DNA of 64,000 nucleotides from a bacterium D16-50. Its GTDB lineage: Bacteria; Bacillota; Clostridia; Lachnospirales; Lachnospiraceae. Location of the stretch: positions 16,119 through 80,118 of the forward strand of contig RAZA01000019.1 in assembly GCA_003612485.1 (NCBI GenBank), in the 5' to 3' direction. The notes beneath the pieces were generated by a model. The model ran no database searches and had not been told where the DNA came from. It was given only the letters and a program-made list of their open reading frames with translations. The translations under genes were made by a program, and so were the position numbers. Positions 9,588 to 18,036 of this stretch are shown here, piece after piece (positions within the stretch are counted from its first letter, which is position 1; each line of letters starts with the position of its first letter).

Positions 9588-11555
9588 TTATTCCCGAAAC
9601 CGGTCAAATACATCCACCGGATACATCCGCATCCTCCCGTCCCGCAGATACAGCTTTCCGAGGAAACAAGGAGTCTTTTTTTCCACGATCTTTTCCAGAT
9701 ACTTGATGGTGTCCGATTCCTTTTTGGAATATTCCACCTCTACAAGCATCTCCCTGCCCGCACCGTCATAGAGGGGCAGGCTCAGCATCTGTCCCGTCTG
9801 GGAAAAAACCGCCTTTGCGCAGGAATCCGGCTGGACAAAGACCAAATTCACCCCTTCTCCGGAATCCTCCGGATCCGCAAGCCATTTCCCCGGCCCGCTT
9901 ATCTGCTCCCGGTACAGCTTTTGGAAATCGTCGTAATACCAGCCTTCTGCATCCGACAGCTCCAGCCGGCGGGATCCCGTCACCTCGCCTCTGGTGTCCT
10001 GAGTGGAGGAAAGCCGCCTTCTGGAATCACATTTTGCCCCCACAAGACGGATTCTCACCTTCAGAAGCTCTTCCAGCGACAAGTTCACCCCCCAGGGAGC
10101 CATGGTTTTTTCCATCTTGCCCCTTTTCCTTCCGGCTTCATAAAAGATGGGTCTGGCATTGGTGTATGTATACCATTTTTTTGATGTTTCTTCCAAAAAG
10201 TATATGGTTTCCCCTTCGTAGCCCGTGGGCGTAACAAAGCGCTCCATGCTGATCCCCACAAGATCCAGATTCCCCACAGGAAGATAGTCTGCCCGAAACT
10301 CTCCCGCCTGCTTCAGCACGTCCCCCTCGCCTGCGGCTTCCAGCAGCAGCTCCACCCGTCTGTAAAGTCTGGCGGTCTGCCCCATCAGATCCTGAGTCTT
10401 GAACGCCGCCTTTCTCTTGAAATATCTGTCGTAGGAATCAAAAAGAGCCCGAAAATATCCCTCGAACCTTGCCAGACCCGCATTGTGGCTAATGACAGCA
10501 AGCCTTTCCAGATAGTCCATGGCATCCGGGGAGGTGCGGGAAAGTCCCGTAGCCAAAAGCTCCTCCAGAAATGCCCTCATCTGTCCTGCCGCATCCCGCA
10601 CTCTGGACATGTCTATGACAGGGCCTTCCCCGTCCCCGGCGCTCTGCAGCATGTCCAGCCCCTCCTTCGTCAGGGTCTTGGCTTCCAGCTGGCACCACAG
10701 CATAGCGGCAGCCTTGTGCGCGCACAGCTCCTTTTTATGGCATGTGCAGGAAGAATACTCTAAGGGCGACAACAGCTTCACCACGATTTTTTCCGAAAAT
10801 TCCTGCAAGGGCAGCTCCACGGTGATCACAGACGAATACCTTATCTTTGGCTGAATGCCCGCCGCGGCCAGATTCACGAAGTTCTGCTGCTGACGGGTTC
10901 CCAGAGCCTTCTTTAAGGCCGTCAAGGGATATGCCGCCACCTCTCTGGCAAGGGCCTCCCCCTTACCCTCCTGCAGGCGTATTCCCTCTTGGGAATCCTT
11001 CCCGTCCTGAGGATTGGATCCGCAGGAAGCATCCTCCTCCACGAACCGCGGATATGGGGATGAATCCTCTCCCCCGCTCCCGCCGGTCTCCTGTACGCTG
11101 CCCTGCGAGCCTGCTTCCCCCTTCGGGGCAGCCTCTTTCCGGCCCCCTGACTCCCCCTCCGGGGCACTGCCTTTCTGGCCGCCTGACTCCCCCTCCGGAG
11201 CACTGCCTTCCTGACCGCCTGACTTCCCCTCCGGGGCACTGCCTTTCTGGCCGTCTGACTCCCCCTCCGGGGCAGCCCCTTCCTGCTGCCTCATACAGCT
11301 CTCCCGCAAGACCAAAATAGCCTGCACCACATGGCGGCACATGCTTCTGGAGGGACAAGTGCATTTGCTCTCCCCAAGGGGGAAACGAACCGTCACCGTC
11401 TCCTCTCCCACCTTCACGGAGGCTTCCTCACCCACCTCTCCGATCTGGGCCGCCACCTCTTCTTTATCTTTATAGGCCCGCTTGACAATGCCCTTGTTGC
11501 TTAAGCCCACAAGGTAATCATCGTCAATGTCCTCCAGTCTATCCTTCCAATCCAT
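9588..11555 (-). CDS. SWIM zinc-finger protein (YehQ-like) with two SWIM motifs and an internal 12-residue repeat
   Basis: There are two SWIM zinc fingers, motifs known for DNA or protein binding. The first is CTCPSRSMCRH (about residue 75) and the second is CTCHKKELCAH (about residue 245). Between them lies a low-complexity linker with five 12-residue repeats of the type KGSAPEGESGGQ. The C-terminal 400 residues are a conserved helical domain without a motif I recognise. The start at 11555 is preferred to one 22 codons upstream because GAGGGG lies before it and the first residues (MDWKDRLEDIDDDYLVGLSN) look like a folded domain. It follows the vWA gene by 38 bp. It corresponds to YehQ of enterobacteria; its job in the complex is unknown. 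Confidence 0.85.
   Translation of the reverse strand: MDWKDRLEDIDDDYLVGLSNKGIVKRAYKDKEEVAAQIGEVGEEASVKVGEETVTVRFPLGESKCTCPSRSMCRHVVQAILVLRESCMRQQEGAAPEGESDGQKGSAPEGKSGGQEGSAPEGESGGQKGSAPEGESGGRKEAAPKGEAGSQGSVQETGGSGGEDSSPYPRFVEEDASCGSNPQDGKDSQEGIRLQEGKGEALAREVAAYPLTALKKALGTRQQQNFVNLAAAGIQPKIRYSSVITVELPLQEFSEKIVVKLLSPLEYSSCTCHKKELCAHKAAAMLWCQLEAKTLTKEGLDMLQSAGDGEGPVIDMSRVRDAAGQMRAFLEELLATGLSRTSPDAMDYLERLAVISHNAGLARFEGYFRALFDSYDRYFKRKAAFKTQDLMGQTARLYRRVELLLEAAGEGDVLKQAGEFRADYLPVGNLDLVGISMERFVTPTGYEGETIYFLEETSKKWYTYTNARPIFYEAGRKRGKMEKTMAPWGVNLSLEELLKVRIRLVGAKCDSRRRLSSTQDTRGEVTGSRRLELSDAEGWYYDDFQKLYREQISGPGKWLADPEDSGEGVNLVFVQPDSCAKAVFSQTGQMLSLPLYDGAGREMLVEVEYSKKESDTIKYLEKIVEKKTPCFLGKLYLRDGRMRMYPVDVFDRFRE
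11105..11284 (-). repeat. 36-bp tandem repeat (five units) inside the SWIM gene
   Basis: Five consecutive imperfect 36-bp units encode 12-residue repeats of the form (K/E)GSAPEGESGGQ, in frame, forming the linker between the two SWIM fingers. The repeat boundaries are approximate. Units are so alike at DNA level that they look like recent duplications. Confidence 0.85.
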
Positions 11556-11593
11556 CCTCAACCCCTCGCATACTCCCGTTTGACCTTCCAATG

Positions 11594-12724
11594 CTATCCG
11601 CCGATGATATTCCCCATCCACGCCGCCAGATCCTCCGGGGTCATGGCTCCCACAAAGGCTCCCATGGCCGCCATAGCCGACGCGGCGTTTCTGTCATAAT
11701 TGGGATTTGCATCCATGTCCAGAGCGGTCAGCACCACAAGCTTTGCGCCGCTTTCTATGATTCCTCTGGAAGCGGCGTACATCCTCTGGTATCCCCCTCC
11801 CTCGTACAGATCCGTCACCAGCACCACCATGGTCCGGAAGGGAAAGTCGATAAGGCCCTCGCAGTACTCCAGCGCCCCTGCAATATTGGTTCCGCCTCCC
11901 AGCTGGACGCTCATCAGCGTCTCCACCGGATCCTCCACATAGCCGCTCAGATCCACCACATTGGTGTCGAATATCACCAGCTTCGTGTCCAGCATGGGCA
12001 GCTTTGCAAATATCCCCGCCATTATGGCGCTGTGAATCACGGAATCCAGCATGGAACCGCTCTCGTCCACACAGATGATCACCCGCCATTGATTGTACTT
12101 CTTCATACGGGCGTTGAAATACACATTCTTCAATATGATCTGCCGGCTCTCCTGATCGTAGTTCTTCAGATTCATTCGGATGGTCTTCCTCATGTCCAGA
12201 TTTCTGGCAGACTTCACGGGGCTGCTGGCGTTGCGGTTGATCCGCCCGAAAAAGGAAATCCTGATCTCCTGCTCCAGCTTCCTTGCGATCTCCTCCGCCA
12301 CCTTCCTCACGATATCTCTGGCCAGAGTCAGCACCTCTCCCTTCATCATGTGCTTCAGCTCCAGAATGGTCTTCAGCAGCTCCTTGTTGGGCTCCAGCTT
12401 CCTGAGCACCTCCGGATCCGTCAAAAGCTCCGTCATGTTGTACTTTTCCAGCGCATGTCTCTCCAGAATCTCCACCGTCCGCTTCGGAAACAGCTTCTTG
12501 ATCTGGCGGAGCCAATGGGGCACGGTGAGTCTGGAGCCCTCTCTGCCTCCTTTTTTGTCTTCACGGACCTCCTGATCCTCCCCATACTCTCTGGAATACA
12601 GATAGTCCAGCACATTCTCCATTTCCATGTACTGGACATTATTTGAGGAAAAGGAAATCTGTCCCTCCGCATATTTCCCCAGCACAAGCCTCCACCTGTT
12701 CAGCAGCTCCTGCTCGTCAGCCAT
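11594..12724 (-). CDS. von Willebrand factor A domain protein (YehP-like)
   Basis: The N-terminal 200 residues are helical and charged. The C-terminal half is a vWA domain with an intact MIDAS metal site: DESGS in ICVDESGSM (about residue 220), Thr in GGGTNIAGA, and Asp in LVTDLYEGG. Such proteins work as metal-dependent adaptors for MoxR-type AAA+ ATPases. It is the third gene of the operon, 56 bp after the DUF5682 gene and 38 bp before the SWIM gene. A GGTGGGAAG sequence precedes the ATG. It is closest in layout to YehP; partner assignment to the MoxR protein in this operon is inferred from context. Confidence 0.9.
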   Translation of the reverse strand: MADEQELLNRWRLVLGKYAEGQISFSSNNVQYMEMENVLDYLYSREYGEDQEVREDKKGGREGSRLTVPHWLRQIKKLFPKRTVEILERHALEKYNMTELLTDPEVLRKLEPNKELLKTILELKHMMKGEVLTLARDIVRKVAEEIARKLEQEIRISFFGRINRNASSPVKSARNLDMRKTIRMNLKNYDQESRQIILKNVYFNARMKKYNQWRVIICVDESGSMLDSVIHSAIMAGIFAKLPMLDTKLVIFDTNVVDLSGYVEDPVETLMSVQLGGGTNIAGALEYCEGLIDFPFRTMVVLVTDLYEGGGYQRMYAASRGIIESGAKLVVLTALDMDANPNYDRNAASAMAAMGAFVGAMTPEDLAAWMGNIIGG

Positions 12725-12780
12725 CTTCCCACCCCCTAATTTCGTTCACATCCCTTCTCCTGACTCCGGCGCCCCTATCC

Positions 12781-15249
12781 TCAGGTTTTGCTGCGGACAT
12801 ACTCATCCACCTCTTTTCCATAGGAATACCACTGGGGCAGTACCTCCGGCATATCCAGAATGTCCCTGCCGCCCTTGCCGTGGAGCCTCGCCGCTCCGGC
12901 GGCGATCTTGTCTATCTCTCTGGGGGTAAAATAGGCGAATGCCATTCTCAGCTCCGGCAGAAGCTCCATGAATTCCTCCTCCGTAACCCTGCCGTAGAAT
13001 TCGTCCAGCATCTTCAGAAAGTCTTCCCCTATGAACACCAGATCCCTTGCGGTATAGAAAAGCCCCTTGAAAAACTGTGCCGTGCGGAGCATCTGTTCCT
13101 TCGTCCCCAGCAGATACCCTCTGCAAACCGCCTCCACCTCCGCCGCAGTCTCCCTGCCGCTGCCGTAGAGAATGCCCCGGATGCACCCGTCCAGACCCGA
13201 ATGGATCTCCCTATCCTGACACATTTTCGCCAGAGCGTCGTAAAAGGCCTCCTTCTCCTGCCCGTACTGGCCCGATTCACGCCCGGTCAGCTGGTAGAGA
13301 AGCTTCAGGGCATCCATGCACTGGGTCAGGTCCTCGTCCTTTATCCTTGTCATGGAGGGCAGCAGCGCCACCAGCTTCCTGCAGCCCAGCTGAATCAGGC
13401 CGCCGAATTCCATACGAGAGTCGTACAGCGTCCCCAGCTCCTCCATCATCATCAAGGACTTCAGGGCCTCAGCCAGAGAATAGAAGGAGGTATCCGTCAT
13501 CATCAGCTGATGCACCCTATCATAGGCAGGCTGCAGCTGCTCCTCCAGCCCCATCTCGAACACACGGGTCAGCAGCAGGGCGCTCTCCTTCGCGTCCAGC
13601 TCCTTTTTCAGCTCCTCCTTCACCAGCCCCATGGCGGCCTCCTCTATGGTGGCCCCGTAGACGGATACATCGATGAGCGCCGAGTTCACCTGCGCATTCC
13701 ACTTGTACCTCCAGATCTCCCTCATGAGATTCTTGTCCTTTTTCAGCTGAAGGTTGGGCCCCTTCATCTTTCTGGCAAAAGAGGTATCCAAAAACAGCAT
13801 ACGGTTGAAGAACATGCTCTCCCGCCGATGCTTTTTGTTTGAGAAGATGGACAGTGTGGCGTCCGTCTCCAAAGTTGACTTCACCTTCAGGCCGAAGGTC
13901 TTGCACTGGGCCTCAAAGTCATGGAGAATGGGCGGCACGTCCGCCTCGCTGCAAAGGGCCCCCATGGAGTTCCCCGTCATATGCTTTCGCAGGATCCTCA
14001 CGGGTGTGTCCGAGCCGAGGTTGTACTCTCCTTTCACAAAGGACCCCAGCACAGCGTCAAGAAGCTCATAGGCTCCCGGCTCTCTCTTGCCCCGAAGCTG
14101 TGCCAGCCCTCTTGCCATGGAGCAGGCGCAGATCTCGTCATAAGTAGAGAGATACCCCTCCTTGCGCCGGGTCTCTTTGCCCGCCGCCACGATCATATCC
14201 AGCACCGCATCCCCGTAGGGCATGGACGTCTCCTGCAGCCCCTCCCAGATCCTCTGGTAGAAGCCGGGAAAAGGCATTCCGCTGGCATATCCGTTCAGAG
14301 CGTCCGCCGCCTCCATGGAATAGGGCATCAGATAGACCCCCTGATCCTTCTTTGGAATCTTCAAAACAGCGGGGCCATCGCTGCTTTTGGCTCCGACGAC
14401 GCCTTTTTCCGCGTCCTGCTCTTTCGGTTCGCCCCCCTTTTCTGCAGAAGGGTCTTCCGTCGGTTTCCCGTCGTCTTTGTCCTCCGGCTCCAATCCCCCG
14501 CAGCGCACCTTTGCCCCTGCCTTTTCCAGCAGTCCCTTCAGCCCCGGCGTGTGGAAGCCCCCCGTCACTGCCAGCACCACGCCGTCCTCCGGCAGCCCGG
14601 CTGCATGCTCCAGAATCCTGTCCGCCATGAACCGCTCTCTGGCAAGGCAGCCGTCCTCCTCCAAGGATTCCGGCGGCGTGTTCTCTCTGGCCAGCCTGCA
14701 GTAGGTCAAAAGATGGGAAAACCACTTCCCGCTCTCCTCCCCAAGGCCTCCCAGCTCAAAATACTTCTCCCAGAACTCGTCGAAGCTGCGCAGCCCCGTC
14801 CTCTCACAGAGTTCCTTTAAGTACTGGTTTCTGGAAAGCAGATAGTCATCGTTGTAGTTGTTCTTCTCCTCGTCCCTCTTTAAAAGCCCCTTCCCCTCTC
14901 TGGACGCCGCCAGAATGTCGCCGTAGGGCAGATCCACGAAAGCCGTGGGAATTCCCAGACCATGCCCCGCCCGCAGCGCGGCCAGCTCCGGGGAATAGTC
15001 CAGAAAAGGATAATAGCATCTATAATGCTCCTTCTCCTCCGAAAGCCGGGCGGTGGAATCATGGTAGGAATAGTATATGGCAAAGGGGGCCTTGGTCTCC
15101 TGATGCACCATCACCGGGATCAGGGAATTGGCATTGTCCGGCCCCTCCACCAGAATCACGGAGGGCCCAAGCCGCTCTATGGTTCCGGCCACATGGAAGG
15201 CGCAGGCCGGACTGTGGTGCCGGACGGGCAGCAGCACTATCTGAGCCAT
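12781..15249 (-). CDS. DUF5682 family protein (YehM-like)
   Basis: An 822-residue soluble protein. The N-terminus has the DUF5682 hallmark PVRHHSPAC followed by LVEGPDNAN; further on come FVDLPYGD and VTGGFHTPG. The spacing of paired His, Glu, Asp and His resembles metal-dependent hydrolase folds, but this is only a visual impression. An acidic low-complexity insert (EPEDKDDGKPTEDPSAEKGG) lies near residue 270. The start at 15249 overlaps the end of the MoxR gene by 13 bp, with GAGG upstream, so the two are probably translationally coupled. It fills the place of YehM in enterobacterial operons. No biochemical role is known to me. Confidence 0.85.
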   Translation of the reverse strand: MAQIVLLPVRHHSPACAFHVAGTIERLGPSVILVEGPDNANSLIPVMVHQETKAPFAIYYSYHDSTARLSEEKEHYRCYYPFLDYSPELAALRAGHGLGIPTAFVDLPYGDILAASREGKGLLKRDEEKNNYNDDYLLSRNQYLKELCERTGLRSFDEFWEKYFELGGLGEESGKWFSHLLTYCRLARENTPPESLEEDGCLARERFMADRILEHAAGLPEDGVVLAVTGGFHTPGLKGLLEKAGAKVRCGGLEPEDKDDGKPTEDPSAEKGGEPKEQDAEKGVVGAKSSDGPAVLKIPKKDQGVYLMPYSMEAADALNGYASGMPFPGFYQRIWEGLQETSMPYGDAVLDMIVAAGKETRRKEGYLSTYDEICACSMARGLAQLRGKREPGAYELLDAVLGSFVKGEYNLGSDTPVRILRKHMTGNSMGALCSEADVPPILHDFEAQCKTFGLKVKSTLETDATLSIFSNKKHRRESMFFNRMLFLDTSFARKMKGPNLQLKKDKNLMREIWRYKWNAQVNSALIDVSVYGATIEEAAMGLVKEELKKELDAKESALLLTRVFEMGLEEQLQPAYDRVHQLMMTDTSFYSLAEALKSLMMMEELGTLYDSRMEFGGLIQLGCRKLVALLPSMTRIKDEDLTQCMDALKLLYQLTGRESGQYGQEKEAFYDALAKMCQDREIHSGLDGCIRGILYGSGRETAAEVEAVCRGYLLGTKEQMLRTAQFFKGLFYTARDLVFIGEDFLKMLDEFYGRVTEEEFMELLPELRMAFAYFTPREIDKIAAGAARLHGKGGRDILDMPEVLPQWYSYGKEVDEYVRSKT

Positions 15250-16358
15250 TTTCTGGCCTCGTAATACTCTTTCCATAATCCACCCTCTTTGCTGCTCTTA
15301 TCCTTGATGACCGTGTTGAAATATCCCTTCACCTTTTCCAGATCGTCCTTATTCTCCTTGGACACTGCCCCCACCAGATTCTGTACCAGACTCTCCATGC
15401 TCAGGTGGCCGTCGCCGTAATAGTATCCCGTGATCATGGCCTGATAGAACACTGACACCGCCTCCGCCGTGCTCATCACCGCCGAGGGCTTGTCGATTCT
15501 ATGGCCGTAGCTGGAGACTCCCTCCCGCAGCTCATGGTAAGTGGAGGCAAGGATCTCCGCCACATCCTCATCGGCCTGCATCTGAATATGGCTCTCCTGC
15601 GCCAGCTTGTTCACCTCGTTCAGAATAATCCGCTTCTCCATGGCCGCCTCTCTCACCGGCATTACCGTCTCGAAGTTGAAACGCCTCTTTAAAGCGCTGC
15701 TCATCTCGTTCACGCCCTTGTCTCTGGTGTTTGCGGTGCCGATGACGTTGAAACCCTGCTTTGCGAACAGAAATCCGCTGTCTCCCAGCTCCGGCACATT
15801 CAGCACCTTGTCGCTTAAGACGCTGATGAGGCTGTCCTGAATTTCCGCTGGGGTTCTGGTGATCTCCTCGAATCTGGTCAAAATCCCCTTTTCCATGCCC
15901 ACATACAAAGGCGCGGGCACAAGAGCCTCCCTGCTGGGCCCCTTTGCCAGCAGCAAAGCATAGTTCCAGGAATATTTGATCATATCCTCAGTGGTTCCTG
16001 CCGTACCCTGAATGGTATTGGTGCTGACCCCGCTGATAGCTGCGGAGAGCAGCTCCGACAGCATGGTCTTGGCAGTGCCCGGCTCCCCCACCAGCATCAG
16101 CCCTCTATTGCCCGCCAGCGTCACGATGCAGCGCTCCACAAGGGCGTCGTTCCCCAAATACTTCTTTTCGATGAAGTATTCCTTTCCTCCGTAGACCACG
16201 GGCTTGGGGCTGCCCAGAATGAACGTCCGCACCGCCTTGGGGGACATCTGCCAGTTTTCCGGCTTATATCCCGTATCCGTGGCCTTTAGAGCCTCCAGCT
16301 CCTCCCGATACCGCACCTCCACCGGAGGCTTGATGAATTCCATGTTTTTTTGTTCCAT
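15237..16358 (-). CDS. MoxR-type AAA+ ATPase (YehL-like)
   Basis: A AAA+ ATPase of 373 residues and the first gene of the operon. It has Walker A GEPGTAKTMLSELL (about residues 93-106), a Walker B region reading LTRFEEITRTP instead of the usual DEINR form, sensor 1 in VIGTANTRDKGVNE, and an Arg-rich SALKRRFNFE loop. MoxR ATPases act with vWA proteins as chaperones that remodel partner complexes or insert cofactors; the YehL branch is the least studied. The ATG at 16358 is chosen over one 16 codons upstream because AAGAGGTAAGG precedes it. The last codons overlap the DUF5682 gene. A good promoter lies about 130 bp upstream. Confidence 0.92.
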   Translation of the reverse strand: MEQKNMEFIKPPVEVRYREELEALKATDTGYKPENWQMSPKAVRTFILGSPKPVVYGGKEYFIEKKYLGNDALVERCIVTLAGNRGLMLVGEPGTAKTMLSELLSAAISGVSTNTIQGTAGTTEDMIKYSWNYALLLAKGPSREALVPAPLYVGMEKGILTRFEEITRTPAEIQDSLISVLSDKVLNVPELGDSGFLFAKQGFNVIGTANTRDKGVNEMSSALKRRFNFETVMPVREAAMEKRIILNEVNKLAQESHIQMQADEDVAEILASTYHELREGVSSYGHRIDKPSAVMSTAEAVSVFYQAMITGYYYGDGHLSMESLVQNLVGAVSKENKDDLEKVKGYFNTVIKDKSSKEGGLWKEYYEARKWLR

Positions 16359-16486
16359 GACCTTACCTCTTTTCTCTATACCTTTTCTCTTTATCGTTTT
16401 TATCATCTAATGGTTATATGGCTTTTTGCTGCACGTTACCCTATCTTTATGCGCCCAAACCCTGATTTTTTCCTGAAGTTACTTCT

Positions 16487-16515
16487 ATTATAATTACATT
16501 TTGCTACAATAGCAA
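16487..16515 (-). promoter_or_regulatory. candidate promoter of the MoxR operon
   Basis: On the minus strand TTGCTA (16510-16515) and TATAAT (16487-16492) are separated by 17 bp. The 270-bp region between this operon and the divergent xpaC gene is AT-rich and presumably also holds the xpaC-telA promoter, for which I found no convincing pair of boxes. Confidence 0.55.
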
Positions 16516-16631
16516 CCCATTTATCTCCAAAGAAAGTATTGCGAAGAAAGGCCCGATGTGCAATAATAAGTCGAGAGGTTTTTTTGCCTCCCATTAATCG
16601 CCGTTTTGGCAGCATAAAGAGGATTTATCAT

Positions 16632-17975
16632 ATGAATGACAATCAACATTCCAGCAGTACCGGAGAGCAGATGAAGGACGCTCTGGCGGATGCCCTGCGA
16701 AGCGGGGACTTCAAGCATCTGAACGATCTGGTGAGCCAGACCGTCATCAATACGGTGAACGAGGTCAAGAGGCAGGTGGCTTCTAAGACTGAGGCGGGCC
16801 ATCCCCCGCACCAGAATCCTCCCCCTTTTGGTTCGGGGCCTAACGCAAACGTACCCCCGCCGAATCCCCAGATAAGAAGATCCATACCCATGCCCCCGCC
16901 CTTTGTCCCTCCTGTATGGCAACAGAGAATGCAGGAGCGGGAACAGCAGCGCCTGCATCAGCAGGAGTTCATAAATCAGCAGAGAAGGTCGGAAAGGCTC
17001 ATCGCCTCCGCCCGGTTCAAGAGAACCGGAAGCGTATCCGGTGTCTTGTATCAGGTATTCGGGGGGATCGGTCTGGGCATCACCGGACTTGTCACCTTCA
17101 TCCACCTAATCGCAATTTTGACGGAAGGCTACATCACCTTTGGGGGCTTTATCGTAAACCTGATGTTTCTGGCCGGATTCTTCGGCATGATCCGTCTGGG
17201 CATCTTCCAGAAAAGACGGCTGAGGCGCGCGGAACGCTACATCCAGCTCTGCGGGGAGAAGCGTTTCGCAGGAGTGGATGAGCTGGCCAGAGCCACGGGA
17301 AGAAGTCCCGGTTTCGTCAAGAAGGATCTGCAGCGTATGCTGGAGCTGGGCATGTTCCCTGAGGGCCATCTGGATCAGGCCGCAGCCTGCTTCATGCTGG
17401 ACGATACGGTCTATAGGCAGTACTTAGCGGCGGAAAGCGGGCGTATACAGCGAGAGCAGGAGAACCGCCCCGCCCCGGAACCTCAGGAGCGCCCGGAGGC
17501 TCCTGCCGCCACTCCCGCGGAAGAGGCCGAGCTGGATGAAATGATGACGGAGGGAACGGAGTTCATCCGCAAGCTCAGGGATCTGAACGACAAAATCTCT
17601 GGGGAGACCATCTCCGCCAAGCTCTTCTGTCTGGAAAACCTGCTGAAGGACATTTTCGATGGCGTCAGAATGCATCCCGACCAGAGGCATCAAATGCACA
17701 AGCTTATGAGCTACTATCTCCCCACCACTTTGAAGCTGGTGGAGGCCTATGAGGAATTTGACCGGGTCAGCGCACCGGGGGAGGACATCATCAAGGCCAA
17801 GGCGGAAATTGAAAATACTCTGGACACCATCAATGACGCGTTCCGGGAACTGCTGAACAAGCTCTTCCAGCACGCCGTATTCGACGCCACCACCGATGCC
17901 CAGGTGCTGAAGACCATGCTGGCCCGAGAAGGGCTCATGCGGGAGATGGACTTCGCCACCGTAGGCAGAGAATGA
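16632..17975 (+). CDS. XpaC-like membrane protein (5-bromo-4-chloroindolyl phosphate hydrolysis family)
   Basis: A 447-residue protein with a hydrophilic Pro-rich N-terminus (SGPNANVPPPNPQ), two membrane segments at about residues 135-185 (VFGGIGLGITGLVTFIHLIA and FIVNLMFLAGFFGMIRLGIF), and a cytoplasmic C-terminal domain (RYIQLCGEKRFAGVDELA, then RSPGFVKKDLQRMLELGMF). This arrangement is that of XpaC, whose gene usually sits beside telA, as here. The biochemical role is not settled. ATG 16632 has AGAGGA upstream and matches the family start; a longer open frame begins 31 codons earlier. It is divergent from the MoxR operon and 61 bp before telA. Confidence 0.85.
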   Translation: MNDNQHSSSTGEQMKDALADALRSGDFKHLNDLVSQTVINTVNEVKRQVASKTEAGHPPHQNPPPFGSGPNANVPPPNPQIRRSIPMPPPFVPPVWQQRMQEREQQRLHQQEFINQQRRSERLIASARFKRTGSVSGVLYQVFGGIGLGITGLVTFIHLIAILTEGYITFGGFIVNLMFLAGFFGMIRLGIFQKRRLRRAERYIQLCGEKRFAGVDELARATGRSPGFVKKDLQRMLELGMFPEGHLDQAAACFMLDDTVYRQYLAAESGRIQREQENRPAPEPQERPEAPAATPAEEAELDEMMTEGTEFIRKLRDLNDKISGETISAKLFCLENLLKDIFDGVRMHPDQRHQMHKLMSYYLPTTLKLVEAYEEFDRVSAPGEDIIKAKAEIENTLDTINDAFRELLNKLFQHAVFDATTDAQVLKTMLAREGLMREMDFATVGRE

Positions 17976-18036
17976 GCATTGACGTAACCGCGCTAAGCCC
18001 GCACATAACAACAATAAACATATGGAGGACAAGTAA

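Noticed and set aside
10847..11320. Proline-rich repeat protein on the plus strand
   Set aside because: It is only the complement of the 36-bp repeat in the SWIM gene.
11591..12646. 351-codon plus-strand frame rich in His and Leu
   Set aside because: Antisense to the vWA gene with its intact MIDAS; no ribosome binding site or known motif.
12643..13842. 399-codon plus-strand frame
   Set aside because: Antisense to the DUF5682 gene; composition typical of the complement of a GC-rich gene.
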